A stretch of DNA of 64,000 nt from Burkholderiaceae bacterium (GTDB lineage: Bacteria > Pseudomonadota > Gammaproteobacteria > Burkholderiales > Burkholderiaceae_F). The notes under the pieces were generated by a model. That model was not told where the DNA came from. It was given only the letters and a program-made list of their open reading frames with translations, and searched no databases. Where the stretch lies: the NCBI GenBank assembly GCA_019236735.1, contig JAFAIM010000026.1, positions 62,001-126,000 on the forward strand, in the 5' to 3' direction. Below are positions 1 through 9,391 of this stretch, piece by piece. The translations under genes and the position numbers were made by a program. The stretch's first letter is position 1; the number at the start of each line of letters is the position of its first letter.

Positions 1-162
1 GAGTCGGAGCAGCGCGTCGAAGTCGCTGCCAGCGCGCACCAGAAGTGCGAACGCTGCTGGCACTACCGGGACGACGTCGGCGTCGACGCGGCTCATCCGA
101 CCATCTGCGGGCGTTGCGTCAGCAACCTGTTCGGGCCAGGTGAGCTGCGGGGGTTCGCATGA
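1..162 (+). CDS. ileS: Isoleucyl-tRNA synthetase, C-terminal end (partial)
   Basis: Only the last 53 codons are in the window; the reading frame is open from base 1 to TGA at 160-162. The visible tail is the zinc-binding C-terminal end of class I isoleucyl-tRNA synthetase. It has two cysteine pairs, C16-x2-C19 (KCERCW) and C36-x2-C39 (CGRC), about 20 residues apart, as in the bacterial enzyme. The stop overlaps the lspA start as ATGA, the classical ileS-lspA junction. The catalytic domain lies outside the window, so identity rests on the zinc tail and the lspA linkage. Confidence 0.93.
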   Translation, partial: ESEQRVEVAASAHQKCERCWHYRDDVGVDAAHPTICGRCVSNLFGPGELRGFA

Positions 163-659
163 TCGCGGTGCCCCTGGGAGCATGGAGCCAGCGGCTGCTG
201 CCCTGGCTCGGAGTAGCGGCGGCGATCGTTGCGGCCGACCAGTTCACCAAGACGGTGATCGAGCACTCCTTTCACGTGGGCGACGTACGCCAGGTCACCG
301 GCTATTTCAGCCTGGTGCTGGCCCACAATCGAGGTGCGGCGTTCTCGATGTTCGATGCCGGGCCCGGATGGCATGCAAGCGCCCTCACCGCCGTCGGCAT
401 CGGCGCATGCGTGTTCATCCTGTACCTGCTCGCGCGCCACGGCTCACAGCGGCTGTTTTCCTGCGCGCTGGCGATGATTCTCGGTGGCGCAGTGGGAAAC
501 GTGATCGACCGCGTGCTGCACGGGCACGTGATCGATTTCCTGCTGTTTCACTACCGGCAGTGGGAGTTTCCGGCCTTCAATATCGCCGACAGCGCGATCA
601 CGATCGGGGCCGGCTTGCTGATCCTGGACGAACTGTTGCGGGTGCGCAGGTCGGGTTGA
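159..659 (+). CDS. lspA: Lipoprotein signal peptidase (signal peptidase II)
   Basis: This inner-membrane aspartyl protease cleaves the signal peptide from diacylglyceryl-modified prolipoproteins. The 166-residue product has the usual length and four hydrophobic segments. It shows the family blocks AADQFTK near residue 26, GNVIDR (113-118), VIDF with D126, and FNIADS with D144. The 18-residue spacing of D126 and D144 matches the catalytic aspartate pair of the E. coli enzyme. The ATG overlaps the ileS stop by four bases, implying coupled translation, and coaBC begins 6 bases after the lspA stop. Confidence 0.97.
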   Translation: MIAVPLGAWSQRLLPWLGVAAAIVAADQFTKTVIEHSFHVGDVRQVTGYFSLVLAHNRGAAFSMFDAGPGWHASALTAVGIGACVFILYLLARHGSQRLFSCALAMILGGAVGNVIDRVLHGHVIDFLLFHYRQWEFPAFNIADSAITIGAGLLILDELLRVRRSG

Positions 660-664
660 AGAAA

Positions 665-1870
<1,206 letters not shown>

Positions 1871-1945
1871 CACGCGTCCCATGAGCGCAGCGCATGGCCC
1901 CCGCGCGTCAGCGCGAATCGTTCGGGTCTTTTCAAAGACTAACTG

Positions 1946-2392
1946 ATGAAACTCGACGTCAAGATCCTCGACGCCAGGCTGCACGACAGTCCGCCCGCAT
2001 ATGCGACGGACGGATCGGCCGGGCTGGACCTGCGAGCTTGCATCGACTCGCCTGTCGCTCTCGCTGCCGGCGCAACTGCGCTGATTTCCAGCGGAATCGC
2101 GATCCATCTGGCCGATGCTGGCTATTGCGCGCTGGTGCTGCCGCGTTCCGGCTTGGGACACCGTCACGGGATCGTGCTGGGGAATCTGGTCGGACTGATC
2201 GACTCGGACTACCAAGGGCAGATCATGGTGTCGCTGTGGAACCGCAGCAGTGCCGCCTACACGATCGAGCCGCTCGAGCGCATCGCGCAGCTGGTCGTGA
2301 TCCCGGTGGCGCGCGCGCAGCTAAACGTCGTCGATGCGTTCCTGGAAAGCGCCCGCGGCGCGGGCGGCTTCGGCAGCACCGGCGCCCGCTGA
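1946..2392 (+). CDS. dut: dUTP pyrophosphatase (dUTPase)
   Basis: It hydrolyses dUTP to dUMP and pyrophosphate, keeping uracil out of DNA and feeding thymidylate synthesis. The 148-residue protein has the trimeric dUTPase motifs in order: [12 protein letters not shown] (motif 1), PRSGLG (motif 2), [17 protein letters not shown] (motif 3, with the catalytic aspartate) and the C-terminal glycine-rich GGFGSTG (motif 5). It lies 75 bases after coaBC on the same strand, the common proteobacterial coaBC-dut arrangement. It ends one base before the convergent DUF2147 gene. Confidence 0.97.
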   Translation: MKLDVKILDARLHDSPPAYATDGSAGLDLRACIDSPVALAAGATALISSGIAIHLADAGYCALVLPRSGLGHRHGIVLGNLVGLIDSDYQGQIMVSLWNRSSAAYTIEPLERIAQLVVIPVARAQLNVVDAFLESARGAGGFGSTGAR

Positions 2393-2393
2393 C

Positions 2394-2873
2394 CTATTCG
2401 GCGCGCACCCAAGTCTGGGTGCGGCCAAGCAGCGAAAAGCCGATATAGCCGCGCACCTCTAGCTTGCGGCCGGAATCGACGGCCTTGATGCGGCAGCGGT
2501 AGGTGGAGCCGTTGTCCGGATCCAGAATCTCGCCCCCACCCCAATGGTCGTCCTGACGGTGCATCCCGGTCAGGATCGTCATTCCGAGCTTCTTCTGGTT
2601 CTTGCGATCGCCCGGACACTTGGTGCACAGCTCGTTCGGATCGTCGCCCGGCATACCGCGCTCGATCACGCCGCGCAGCTCGGCGCCGACCAGACTGATC
2701 CGAATGTAGCCCTCGGGCTTACCGGTCTTGTCGCTAATCGTCTGCCACAGACCGACTTCGGCAGGAGGGGCTACGCCCGCTTCGCCCGCTCCAGCAGCTG
2801 TGCCGGCGAGCAGCGACAGCGCAACGACGCACCCAAGCGGCTGAAGGAACGACCGCGCGAGAACGCGCAGCAT
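2394..2873 (-). CDS. Secreted DUF2147-family protein
   Basis: The 159-residue product starts with a signal peptide (hydrophobic stretch CVVALSLLAGTAAGA). The mature part has the DUF2147 pattern: GLWQTISDKTGKPEGYIRI near the start, a CTKCPGDRKNQ cysteine pair, then GMHRQDDHWGGGEILDPDNG and LEVRGYIGFSLLGRTQTW. Family members are exported proteins of unknown biochemical role. ATG 2873 is preferred over an upstream in-frame start because AAAGGA precedes it by about six bases and the signal peptide then begins normally. It starts 10 bases after the clpA stop and probably shares its transcript. Confidence 0.85.
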   Translation of the reverse strand: MLRVLARSFLQPLGCVVALSLLAGTAAGAGEAGVAPPAEVGLWQTISDKTGKPEGYIRISLVGAELRGVIERGMPGDDPNELCTKCPGDRKNQKKLGMTILTGMHRQDDHWGGGEILDPDNGSTYRCRIKAVDSGRKLEVRGYIGFSLLGRTQTWVRAE

Positions 2874-2883
2874 CGCTAATCCT

Positions 2884-5193
2884 TTATTCGGACAGCACGG
2901 GTTCGCCGCGCTCGGGCTGCGGCGCATCGCCGTTGTCGGGAGGCGGGAAGTCCAGTTTCACCGAGCCGCTTTCGTCGACGTCGACGTCGACCTTGCCGCC
3001 GTTGACCAGCCGACCGAACAGCAGCTCGTCGGCCAGTGCGCGCCGCACCGTGTCCTGGATCAAGCGCGCCATCGGGCGCGCGCCCATCACCGGGTCAAAG
3101 CCCTTCTTCGCCAGGTAGCTGCGCAGCGTATCGCTGAAGGTGACATCGACTTTCTTCTCGTGCAACTGCTCTTCGAGCTGCATCAGGAACTTGTCGACCA
3201 CGCGCAGGATCACCTGCTCGTCGAGGGCGCGGAAGCTGATGATCGCTTCCAGGCGGTTGCGGAACTCGGGCGAGAACATCCGGCGGATCTCCGCCATCTC
3301 GTCGCCCGGCGCCCGGTTCGCTGCAAAGCCGATCGCACCCTTCTGCAGCGCCTCGGCGCCGGCGTTGGTCGTCATGATGATGATCACGTTGCGGAAATCC
3401 GCCTTGCGACCGTTGTTGTCGGTCAGCGTGCCGTGGTCCATCACTTGCAGCAGGATGTTGAAAATATCCAGGTGCGCTTTCTCGATCTCGTCGAGCAGCA
3501 GCACCGCATGCGGCTTCTTCGAAATCGCCTCCGTGAGAAGGCCTCCCTGATCGAAGCCGACGTATCCCGGCGGAGCGCCGATCAAGCGGCTCACCGCATG
3601 GCGCTCCATGTACTCGGACATGTCGAAGCGGATCAGCTCGATTCCCAGCGTGAACGCGAGCTGGCGCGCCACCTCGGTTTTTCCCACGCCGGTGGGTCCG
3701 GAGAACAGGAACGCGCCGATCGGTTTTTCGGGGCGGCCGAGGCCGGAGCGTGCCATCTTGATCGCTGCGGCGAGCGCGTCGATCGGCTCGTCCTGGCCGA
3801 ATACGACGTTCTTCAAGTTGCGGTCCAGGTTCTTCAGCTGTGTACGGTCGTCGCTCGAAACGGTTTGCGGCGGGATCCGCGCGATCTTCGCGATGATGTC
3901 CTCGACCTCACCTTTGCCGACCGTCTTCTTGCGCTTGTTCAGCGGCAGGATGCGCTGCGCAGCGCCTGCCTCGTCGATCACGTCGATCGCCTTGTCGGGC
4001 AAGTGCCGGTCGTTGATGTAGCGGGCCGACAGCTCGGCAGCGGCCGTGATTGCGCTGGCGGAATACTTCACGCCGTGGTGCTCCTCGAAGCGCGATTTCA
4101 GGCCCTTTAAGATCTCGATCGTCTGCTGCACGGTCGGTTCGGACACGTCGATCTTTTGGAAGCGCCGCGACAGCGCGTGGTCCTTCTCGAAGATTCCGCG
4201 GTACTCGTTGTAAGTCGTCGCACCGATGCACTTGAGCTGCCCTGTCGACAGAGCCGGCTTCAGCAAGTTGGACGCGTCAAGCGTGCCGCCGGAGGCCGAG
4301 CCGGCGCCGATCAGAGTATGGATCTCGTCGATGAACAGGATTGCGTTGTGGCTGGCTTTCAGCTGCTTGAGCACCGCCTTTAAGCGCTGCTCGAAATCGC
4401 CACGGTATTTGGTGCCGGCCAGCAGCGCTCCCATGTCGAGCGAATGCACGGTCGCCTTTTCCAGGATCTCGGGCACCTCGCCTTTGTAGATGCGCCATGC
4501 CAGGCCCTCGGCGATGGCCGTCTTGCCGACTCCTGCCTCGCCCACCAGCAGCGGGTTATTCTTGCGGCGGCGGCACAGTACCTGGATTACGCGCTCGACT
4601 TCGGGTTCGCGGCCGATCAGCGGATCGATCTTGCCGTCGCGCGCCAACGTGTTCAAATTCTGCGTGTACTGCTCCAGCGGTGAGGACTGCTCGCGGCTGT
4701 CCGAGCCCTCGGATTCCTGGTCGCCTTGCGCCTTGGCCTTTTCCTCGCCCTGCGGCGTCTTGGTGATCCCGTGCGAGATGTAGTTCACCACGTCCAGGCG
4801 AGTGACGCCCTGCTGGTGCAGGTAATAGACGGCGTGCGAGTCCTTCTCGCCGAAAATCGCGACCAGGACGTTGGCGCCGGTGACCTCCTTCTTGCCGTTG
4901 GAAGTGGATTGCACATGCATGATCGCGCGCTGGATTACGCGCTGGAAGCCCAGCGTGGGCTGCGTGTCTGCCTCGGAGCTCTGCGGCAAAACGGGGGTGT
5001 TGTCCGAAACGAAATTGTGCAGGCTCTTGCGCAGATCCTCGATGTTGCAGGCGCAGGCCCGCAACACCTCGGCAGCGGACGGATTGTCCAGCAGCGCCAG
5101 CAGCAAATGCTCGACCGTGATGAACTCGTGTCGCGCCTGACGGGCCTCGACAAAGGCCATGTGCAGGCTGACCTCCAACTCCTGCGCGATCAT
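2884..5193 (-). CDS. clpA: ATP-dependent Clp protease ATP-binding subunit ClpA
   Basis: ClpA is the AAA+ unfoldase that feeds ClpS-delivered N-degron substrates and other proteins to ClpP. The 769-residue protein begins [14 protein letters not shown], typical of ClpA. It has the N-terminal repeat domain, a first ATPase module with Walker [14 protein letters not shown], and a second with [13 protein letters not shown] followed by [10 protein letters not shown]. The start at 5193 overlaps the clpS stop as ATGA; a start 18 bases further upstream is possible but would lengthen the overlap and precede the conserved N-terminus. The last residues ([11 protein letters not shown]) are an unconserved tail. 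The clpS-clpA order is the standard operon. Confidence 0.97.
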   Translation of the reverse strand: MIAQELEVSLHMAFVEARQARHEFITVEHLLLALLDNPSAAEVLRACACNIEDLRKSLHNFVSDNTPVLPQSSEADTQPTLGFQRVIQRAIMHVQSTSNGKKEVTGANVLVAIFGEKDSHAVYYLHQQGVTRLDVVNYISHGITKTPQGEEKAKAQGDQESEGSDSREQSSPLEQYTQNLNTLARDGKIDPLIGREPEVERVIQVLCRRRKNNPLLVGEAGVGKTAIAEGLAWRIYKGEVPEILEKATVHSLDMGALLAGTKYRGDFEQRLKAVLKQLKASHNAILFIDEIHTLIGAGSASGGTLDASNLLKPALSTGQLKCIGATTYNEYRGIFEKDHALSRRFQKIDVSEPTVQQTIEILKGLKSRFEEHHGVKYSASAITAAAELSARYINDRHLPDKAIDVIDEAGAAQRILPLNKRKKTVGKGEVEDIIAKIARIPPQTVSSDDRTQLKNLDRNLKNVVFGQDEPIDALAAAIKMARSGLGRPEKPIGAFLFSGPTGVGKTEVARQLAFTLGIELIRFDMSEYMERHAVSRLIGAPPGYVGFDQGGLLTEAISKKPHAVLLLDEIEKAHLDIFNILLQVMDHGTLTDNNGRKADFRNVIIIMTTNAGAEALQKGAIGFAANRAPGDEMAEIRRMFSPEFRNRLEAIISFRALDEQVILRVVDKFLMQLEEQLHEKKVDVTFSDTLRSYLAKKGFDPVMGARPMARLIQDTVRRALADELLFGRLVNGGKVDVDVDESGSVKLDFPPPDNGDAPQPERGEPVLSE

Positions 5194-5498
5194 GCTTCCT
5201 CCATCACGCACTGCAACGGATGCTGGTGCTGCCTAGAATAACTGCTGACTTGCTCCACCTTGCTCGATGCCAAATCCTTCGGGTAGACGCCGCACACGCC
5301 GCGCCCCTCGTGGTGGACCTTCAGCATGATCTGGGTCGCCTGCTCGCGCCCCTTACCGAAGAACTTCTGCAACACGCCCACCACAAACTCCATCGGGGTG
5401 AAATCATCATTCAGTAGCACGACCTGGTACATCGGCGGCGGCTTGACCCGAGAAGCCTGCTTCTCGACCACCGTTCCTTCGCCGACCTGATGGCTCAT
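5190..5498 (-). CDS. clpS: ATP-dependent Clp protease adaptor ClpS
   Basis: ClpS binds proteins with destabilising N-terminal residues and hands them to ClpA-ClpP. The 102-residue product has a flexible N-terminus and then the core motifs [30 protein letters not shown] and a final amphipathic segment. The acidic N-degron pocket residues of the LNDD block are present. The TGA stop overlaps the clpA ATG by four bases, so both subunits should be made from one message. The next gene upstream, cspA, is on the other strand. Confidence 0.97.
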   Translation of the reverse strand: MSHQVGEGTVVEKQASRVKPPPMYQVVLLNDDFTPMEFVVGVLQKFFGKGREQATQIMLKVHHEGRGVCGVYPKDLASSKVEQVSSYSRQHQHPLQCVMEEA

Positions 5499-6031
5499 AC
5501 ACCCATTTTAGAAAACTCAGCACATCCCGGCGCGGGCCCCGCCCGAACAATCATAAGTGAAATCGGCGCCCTCCCGTGTCATCCGCATCAACTACGCGCG
5601 CGCCAGCGATGCCTTCCGTGCCGCCGCGCTGCGCTGCTGCGCTGCCTCCCACTGTTGGTCCGCGACCGCTATCTTTTTAAACCAGGGGTGGCGGGCAGAT
5701 GCCCTTGTTTCGGGCGCCAAGCGGGGGGTTTTCCCCCGATTCCGGCGCAGCGGTCGGGAGTCGGCGCTTGAAGTCGGCGCTTGAAGCGGGTGCTGGAGGC
5801 GGTCAACGGCCCAGCGTATCCGAATCGCAAGCACCCAGTTGATGGGTCTTGACGCTAACCCTCATTGACCGAAGAATCCCGTAAATCCCGTACGCGCACC
5901 GGGGAACCGGGCGCGGCGCGAGGCGCCGGCAACGACCGGGGCGGCACGCGGGATCCGCAGGCCGGGGAGGAGAGGTTGCAAAAAACGCAGTGGGCTCCTC
6001 GGCCCGACTATGGCTGCGAGAAGGAAAACAA
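5499..6031. other. Intergenic region between clpS and cspA
   Basis: This stretch of about 530 bases has no convincing gene. It must hold divergent promoters for clpS and cspA, but no strong -35/-10 pair stands out. Visible structure includes a perfect tandem duplication of a 13-base unit at 5760-5785 (GTCGGCGCTTGAA twice) and a G6-TTTT-C5 hairpin around 5731-5748. Several GC-rich palindromes occur between 5900 and 5965. The part just before cspA is probably a long mRNA leader, as is usual for cold-shock genes. Confidence 0.5.
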
Positions 6032-6238
6032 ATGGCGACGGGTGTTGTGAAATGGTTTAACGACGCGAAGGGCTATGGGTTCATCACGCCGGACGACGGC
6101 GGGGAGGACCTTTTCGCCCATTTCTCTGCAATCCAGGTTTCTGGGTTCAAGACGCTTAAGGAAGGCCAGAAAGTGGCTTTCGAAGTCGTTCAAGGGCCGA
6201 AAGGCAAACAAGCATCAAATATCACACCGAACGGCTGA
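6032..6238 (+). CDS. cspA: Cold-shock domain protein (CspA family)
   Basis: This is a 68-residue single-stranded nucleic-acid-binding protein with one cold-shock OB fold. It begins [18 protein letters not shown], where KGYGFI is the RNP1 motif, and RNP2 is DLFAHFS. It probably acts as an RNA chaperone; the number of paralogues elsewhere is unknown, so the A suffix is by family only. The start is set by the family N-terminus and by an AAGGA ribosome site at 6021-6025. A GTG 42 bases upstream would add an unconserved extension. It is followed 14 bases later by an intrinsic terminator and is likely monocistronic. Confidence 0.95.
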   Translation: MATGVVKWFNDAKGYGFITPDDGGEDLFAHFSAIQVSGFKTLKEGQKVAFEVVQGPKGKQASNITPNG

Positions 6239-6252
6239 TCGCGCGCGTCGAC

Positions 6253-6279
6253 AAAGGCCCCCCACGGGGCTTTTTTTTT
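6253..6279 (+). terminator. Rho-independent terminator of cspA
   Basis: A five-pair GC stem (GCCCC/GGGGC) around the loop CCAC is flanked by AAAG on the left and followed by nine consecutive T residues. It lies 14 bases beyond the cspA stop and has the classic shape of an intrinsic terminator. Confidence 0.9.
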
Positions 6280-6351
6280 GCCCTGCTTCGCCCTTCGGGC
6301 TACGCAGGGCCCGCGGGCCCTCCGAAGCTCGCGCAGCGAGCGAAGGAGGGC
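6280..6351. repeat. Two adjacent nested hairpins (REP-like element) between cspA and icd
   Basis: Hairpin one has outer arms GCCCTGC (6280-6286) and GCAGGGC (6304-6310) enclosing an inner GCCC-TTC-GGGC stem. Hairpin two has outer arms GCCCTCC (6317-6323) and GGAGGGC (6345-6351) enclosing a perfect inner stem GCTCGC-GCA-GCGAGC (6327-6341). They are joined by the palindrome GGGCCCGCGGGCCC. The block ends on the icd stop codon, so it may act as a 3' stabiliser or terminator for icd. Similar GC-rich palindromes are often dispersed in proteobacteria; no other copy was seen here. Confidence 0.7.
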
Positions 6352-7598
6352 TACATCCGTGCGATCAGCGCCTGCCCGAAACCGGAGCAGGAAACCTGGG
6401 TGGCCCCTTGCATCAGCCGTGCGAAGTCATACGTGACGATTTTTTGCTGGATCGTCGTCTCCATCGACCGCACGATGCGATCGGCCGCTTCGCCCCACCC
6501 CATGTGGCGCAGCATCATCTCAGCCGACAGGATTTCCGACCCCGGATTGACGTAGTCCTTGCCCGCGTACTTCGGCGCGGTTCCATGCGTAGCCTCGAAC
6601 ATCGCGACCGAATCGGACAAATTGGCGCCGGGCGCGATGCCGATGCCACCGACCTGCGCTGCCAATGCATCCGAGATGTAATCGCCGTTCAGGTTCATCG
6701 TGGCGATCACGTCGTATTCGGCTGGCCGCAGCAGGATTTGCTGCAAAAACGCGTCTGCGATCACGTCTTTGACGATCACCTCACCGTGCGGCGCCGCGAT
6801 CTTCATCCACGGCCCGCCGTCGAGCAGCGTCGCACCGAATTCGCGCTGAGCGAGCGCGTAACCCCACTTGGCGAACGCGCCCTCGGTGAACTTCATGATG
6901 TTGCCCTTATGCACGAAAGTCACCGATTTGCGCCGCTGGTCGACTGCGTATTGCAGTGCCTTGCGAACGAGCCGCTCGGTGCCTTCGCGCGAAATCGGCT
7001 TGATCCCAATGGCGGAAGTTTGCGGGAAGCGGATCTTGCGCACGCCCATTTCGCGCTGCAAAAAGTCGATCAGCTTGCGCGTCTTGTCGGTCTCGGCTTC
7101 GTATTCGATTCCCGCGTAAATATCCTCTGAATTTTCCCGGAAGATCACCATATCGGTCTTCTCGGGCTCGCGCACCGGGCTGGGAACTCCGGCGAAGTAG
7201 CGCACCGGCCGCAAGCAGACGTACAGGTCCAACTCCTGGCGCAGCGCGACGTTGATCGAGCGGATCCCTCCGCCCACCGGTGTCGTCAGCGGACCCTTGA
7301 TCGAAACGACGTACTCGCGCAGCGCGGTGAGCGTCTCGTCGGGAAGCCACACGTCGGGGCCGTACATTCGCGTGGCTTTTTCGCCGGCATAAACCTCCAT
7401 CCACGCGATCTTGCGACGGCCGCCGTAGGCCTTTGCCACCGCCGCGTCGACCACCTTGACCATCACCGGAGTGATGTCGACACCTGTGCCGTCGCCCTCG
7501 ATCACAGCGACGATCGGGTCGTCCGGCACGACCAGCGAGGCATCCGGGTTGACGGTGATTTTCTTGCCCTGGGCCGGGATCTTGATGTGTTCGAACAT
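6351..7598 (-). CDS. icd: NADP-dependent isocitrate dehydrogenase
   Basis: This TCA-cycle enzyme oxidises isocitrate to 2-oxoglutarate and CO2 with reduction of NADP. The 415-residue product has the E. coli-type length and motifs: [16 protein letters not shown], then [14 protein letters not shown], which contains the serine phosphorylated by IDH kinase in relatives. Further on are [15 protein letters not shown] and [14 protein letters not shown]. The ATG at 7598 (MFEHIKIP) is chosen because GGAG lies five bases upstream; a GTG six bases earlier would abut that GGAG with no spacing. It converges with cspA. Confidence 0.97.
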   Translation of the reverse strand: MFEHIKIPAQGKKITVNPDASLVVPDDPIVAVIEGDGTGVDITPVMVKVVDAAVAKAYGGRRKIAWMEVYAGEKATRMYGPDVWLPDETLTALREYVVSIKGPLTTPVGGGIRSINVALRQELDLYVCLRPVRYFAGVPSPVREPEKTDMVIFRENSEDIYAGIEYEAETDKTRKLIDFLQREMGVRKIRFPQTSAIGIKPISREGTERLVRKALQYAVDQRRKSVTFVHKGNIMKFTEGAFAKWGYALAQREFGATLLDGGPWMKIAAPHGEVIVKDVIADAFLQQILLRPAEYDVIATMNLNGDYISDALAAQVGGIGIAPGANLSDSVAMFEATHGTAPKYAGKDYVNPGSEILSAEMMLRHMGWGEAADRIVRSMETTIQQKIVTYDFARLMQGATQVSCSGFGQALIARM

Positions 7599-7765
7599 GG
7601 GCACTCCGAAGGCGCAACAGCCAAGGAGTTTACCGCCCCCGGCGATCGCGGCTGCGGCGCAGCATCGCCGGAGGCGCGCGATCGGAGCAAATCACGCTGA
7701 TATCCTGACGCATCGCCGCCTTTTTTCTTCCGCTCTGTGCCTGGCGGCTGTCGACCACGGGTGCC

Positions 7766-8221
7766 ATGAAACCGATCCGCTTGTTTCTCATCGCCGCAAC
7801 TCTGGCGCTATTCGCGCCTCTGTCATCGGCACAAGCTCTCGGCCGCGAACTGCCGACGCTACCGTTGACGGCAGGCGTGCATCTGATCACGGCCGAGGTG
7901 GCGGCCGACGACCAGGCGCGTGAGATCGGCCTGATGTACCGCCCCAGTTTGCCGCCCAATCACGGGATGCTGTTCGTGTTCGATCCGGCCTTCAAGGCCT
8001 GCATGTGGATGCGCAACACGCTGATTCCGCTGTCGGTCGCCTTTGTCGACGCCGACGGGCGCATCGTCAACATCGAGGAGATGCAGGCCCAGACCGATCA
8101 GATCCACTGCGCCCGGCGCGAGGTGCCGTTTGCGCTCGAAATGGCACAGGGCTGGTTCGCGCAGCATGGCCTGCGCGCAGGAGAGACGGTGATCGGCGGT
8201 CTGCCGAAGGCGCCTCGCTAA
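7766..8221 (+). CDS. Exported DUF192-family protein
   Basis: The 151-residue protein has a signal peptide (LFLIAATLALFAPLSSAQA) and a DUF192 domain. Family landmarks are EVAADDQAREIGLMYRPSL, HGMLFVFD, a CMWMRNTLIPLSVAF core and a C-terminal VPFALEMAQGWFAQHGL. DUF192 proteins are small exported beta-rich proteins of unknown function. The gene lies divergent from icd with 167 bases between the starts, room for two promoters. It is followed by a palindromic repeat element, and the next gene converges on it. Confidence 0.88.
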   Translation: MKPIRLFLIAATLALFAPLSSAQALGRELPTLPLTAGVHLITAEVAADDQAREIGLMYRPSLPPNHGMLFVFDPAFKACMWMRNTLIPLSVAFVDADGRIVNIEEMQAQTDQIHCARREVPFALEMAQGWFAQHGLRAGETVIGGLPKAPR

Positions 8222-8660
8222 ACCACCGTCGACCCGCCGTGCCGAGCAGGTTGCAGCCGTTGGCCTGCCGGCCTAGCGCCCGCGATCGCTCAGCGACGCC
8301 TCCAGCGCGGCTTTGTAGGTCATCGCCGATCGATCACAGCTGCGATGACCTACAACGCCACGCTGGAACCTGCGCATTGCGATGATCCTTTCCGTCGGCC
8401 GGACGGGAGAGCGTCGGTGTCTCTGAGCGAGCAGGCCGGCGACCCGGCAAAGTAGCGCGGCGGTACAGAACGGAAAACGGCCGAAGCGCTCTGAACTGCT
8501 GCGCTGCATCCGCCGCGCGGTGACCGAGAAAAGTAACGACAAGATGTCGCCGGCCGCGCAGGGAGGAGACCCGACGGTAGGCCCGGTAGGCCGACGGCTA
8601 CGACCTGGCTCGGCGGGCCAACGTCTGCGATGTTGCTGCGGGCCGGCCTACGGCTGTACC
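8222..8660. repeat. Intergenic palindromic element, copy A (core 8301-8367, extent about 8282-8603)
   Basis: This 439-base gap between two convergent genes holds no credible gene. Its core is a 26-base inverted repeat (8301-8326 and 8342-8367, two mismatches) with a 15-base loop; the innermost 14 bases (TTGTAGGTCATCGC) pair perfectly. A diverged copy is at 51335-51501 in opposite orientation: the flank GGCCGACGGCTACGA (8589-8603) recurs exactly as its reverse complement at 51335-51349. Each arm starts an open frame reading MTYxAxLE, so the arms could descend from a small coding unit. Origin unknown; a decayed MITE-like element is one possibility. Confidence 0.7.
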
Positions 8661-9254
8661 TCAGAACCCCCCGTGCGACTGCGCCGCCATGCAGTACAGC
8701 ATCGGGATCGACGCCAGCGTGTTGAAGCGCGAGGCGAACAGCCCGTAGCGTGCCGCCACCTTCTTCTGATCGGCGTCGGCGGGGACGATTCCGATGATCT
8801 TCTTCTGGTTCGGCCAGATGATGAACCACACGTTGAACGCCATGATCAGCGCAAGCCACATCCCGATCCCGATCGGGTGGAACGGCCGGCTCAAGCTCAG
8901 CGCCTGGCCGATGTAGTTGTTCATGGTCGCCAGCAGCAAACCGGTGATCACCGTCGACAGCGCCGCGTAGCGGAACCAGAACATCGCCTCGGGCAGGATC
9001 ACCTTTGTGACAGCGGGTTTCTGCTCGTCCGGGATCTTTGGCATCGACGGCGTCTGGACGAAATTGAAATACCACAGCAAGCCGATCCACATCACTCCGG
9101 ACAGAATGTGCAGCCAGCGCATGAAAAAGGTGCCCCACGTATGGTCGACGTGGATCCAGCTGCCGGTGGACAGCCCCACCAGCACAATGATGATCACCAG
9201 CAGGACGATACCGGCGACGACGGTGCGTCCTAGCGATTGAAATACCGCGCCCAT
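8661..9254 (-). CDS. PuuD-like urate hydroxylase N-terminal domain membrane protein
   Basis: The 197-residue product resembles the N-terminal integral-membrane domain of PuuD-type urate hydroxylase (Urate_ox_N). It has a first membrane helix (VVAGIVLLVIIIVLVGLSTG), then HTWGTFFMRWLHILSGVMWIG with possible heme-ligand histidines. It continues with ALSTVITGLLLA and a final AFNVWFIIWPNQKKIIG block. Full PuuD carries a cytochrome c domain of about 200 residues after this part; here the frame stops first and no CxxCH motif is present. Urate oxidation is therefore uncertain, and no purine catabolic gene is nearby. The start is set by an ATG with GGAGGG upstream. Confidence 0.75.
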   Translation of the reverse strand: MGAVFQSLGRTVVAGIVLLVIIIVLVGLSTGSWIHVDHTWGTFFMRWLHILSGVMWIGLLWYFNFVQTPSMPKIPDEQKPAVTKVILPEAMFWFRYAALSTVITGLLLATMNNYIGQALSLSRPFHPIGIGMWLALIMAFNVWFIIWPNQKKIIGIVPADADQKKVAARYGLFASRFNTLASIPMLYCMAAQSHGGF

Positions 9255-9391
9255 GTGCCCTCCCGCCGTTTTTGGATGTTGGTTCGTAACGAGGCGCGCA
9301 ATCTAGCACGTCCGTCGCGACAACAACCACACGGACGCAGTTGCCCTACCGAAACGTCCCTGATGCCCGAGATGGATGCGATGGCCGGACG

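Noticed and set aside
140-664. Long open frame running through lspA in another frame and joining coaBC
   Set aside because: High-GC DNA lacks stops in shadow frames. The upstream part has no family features, while lspA in the true frame shows all catalytic motifs; coaBC begins at 665.
8641-8664. tRNA-like GGCTGTACCTCAG string
   Set aside because: It runs into the PuuD-like gene end and no acceptor stem, anticodon arm or T-arm could be folded around it.
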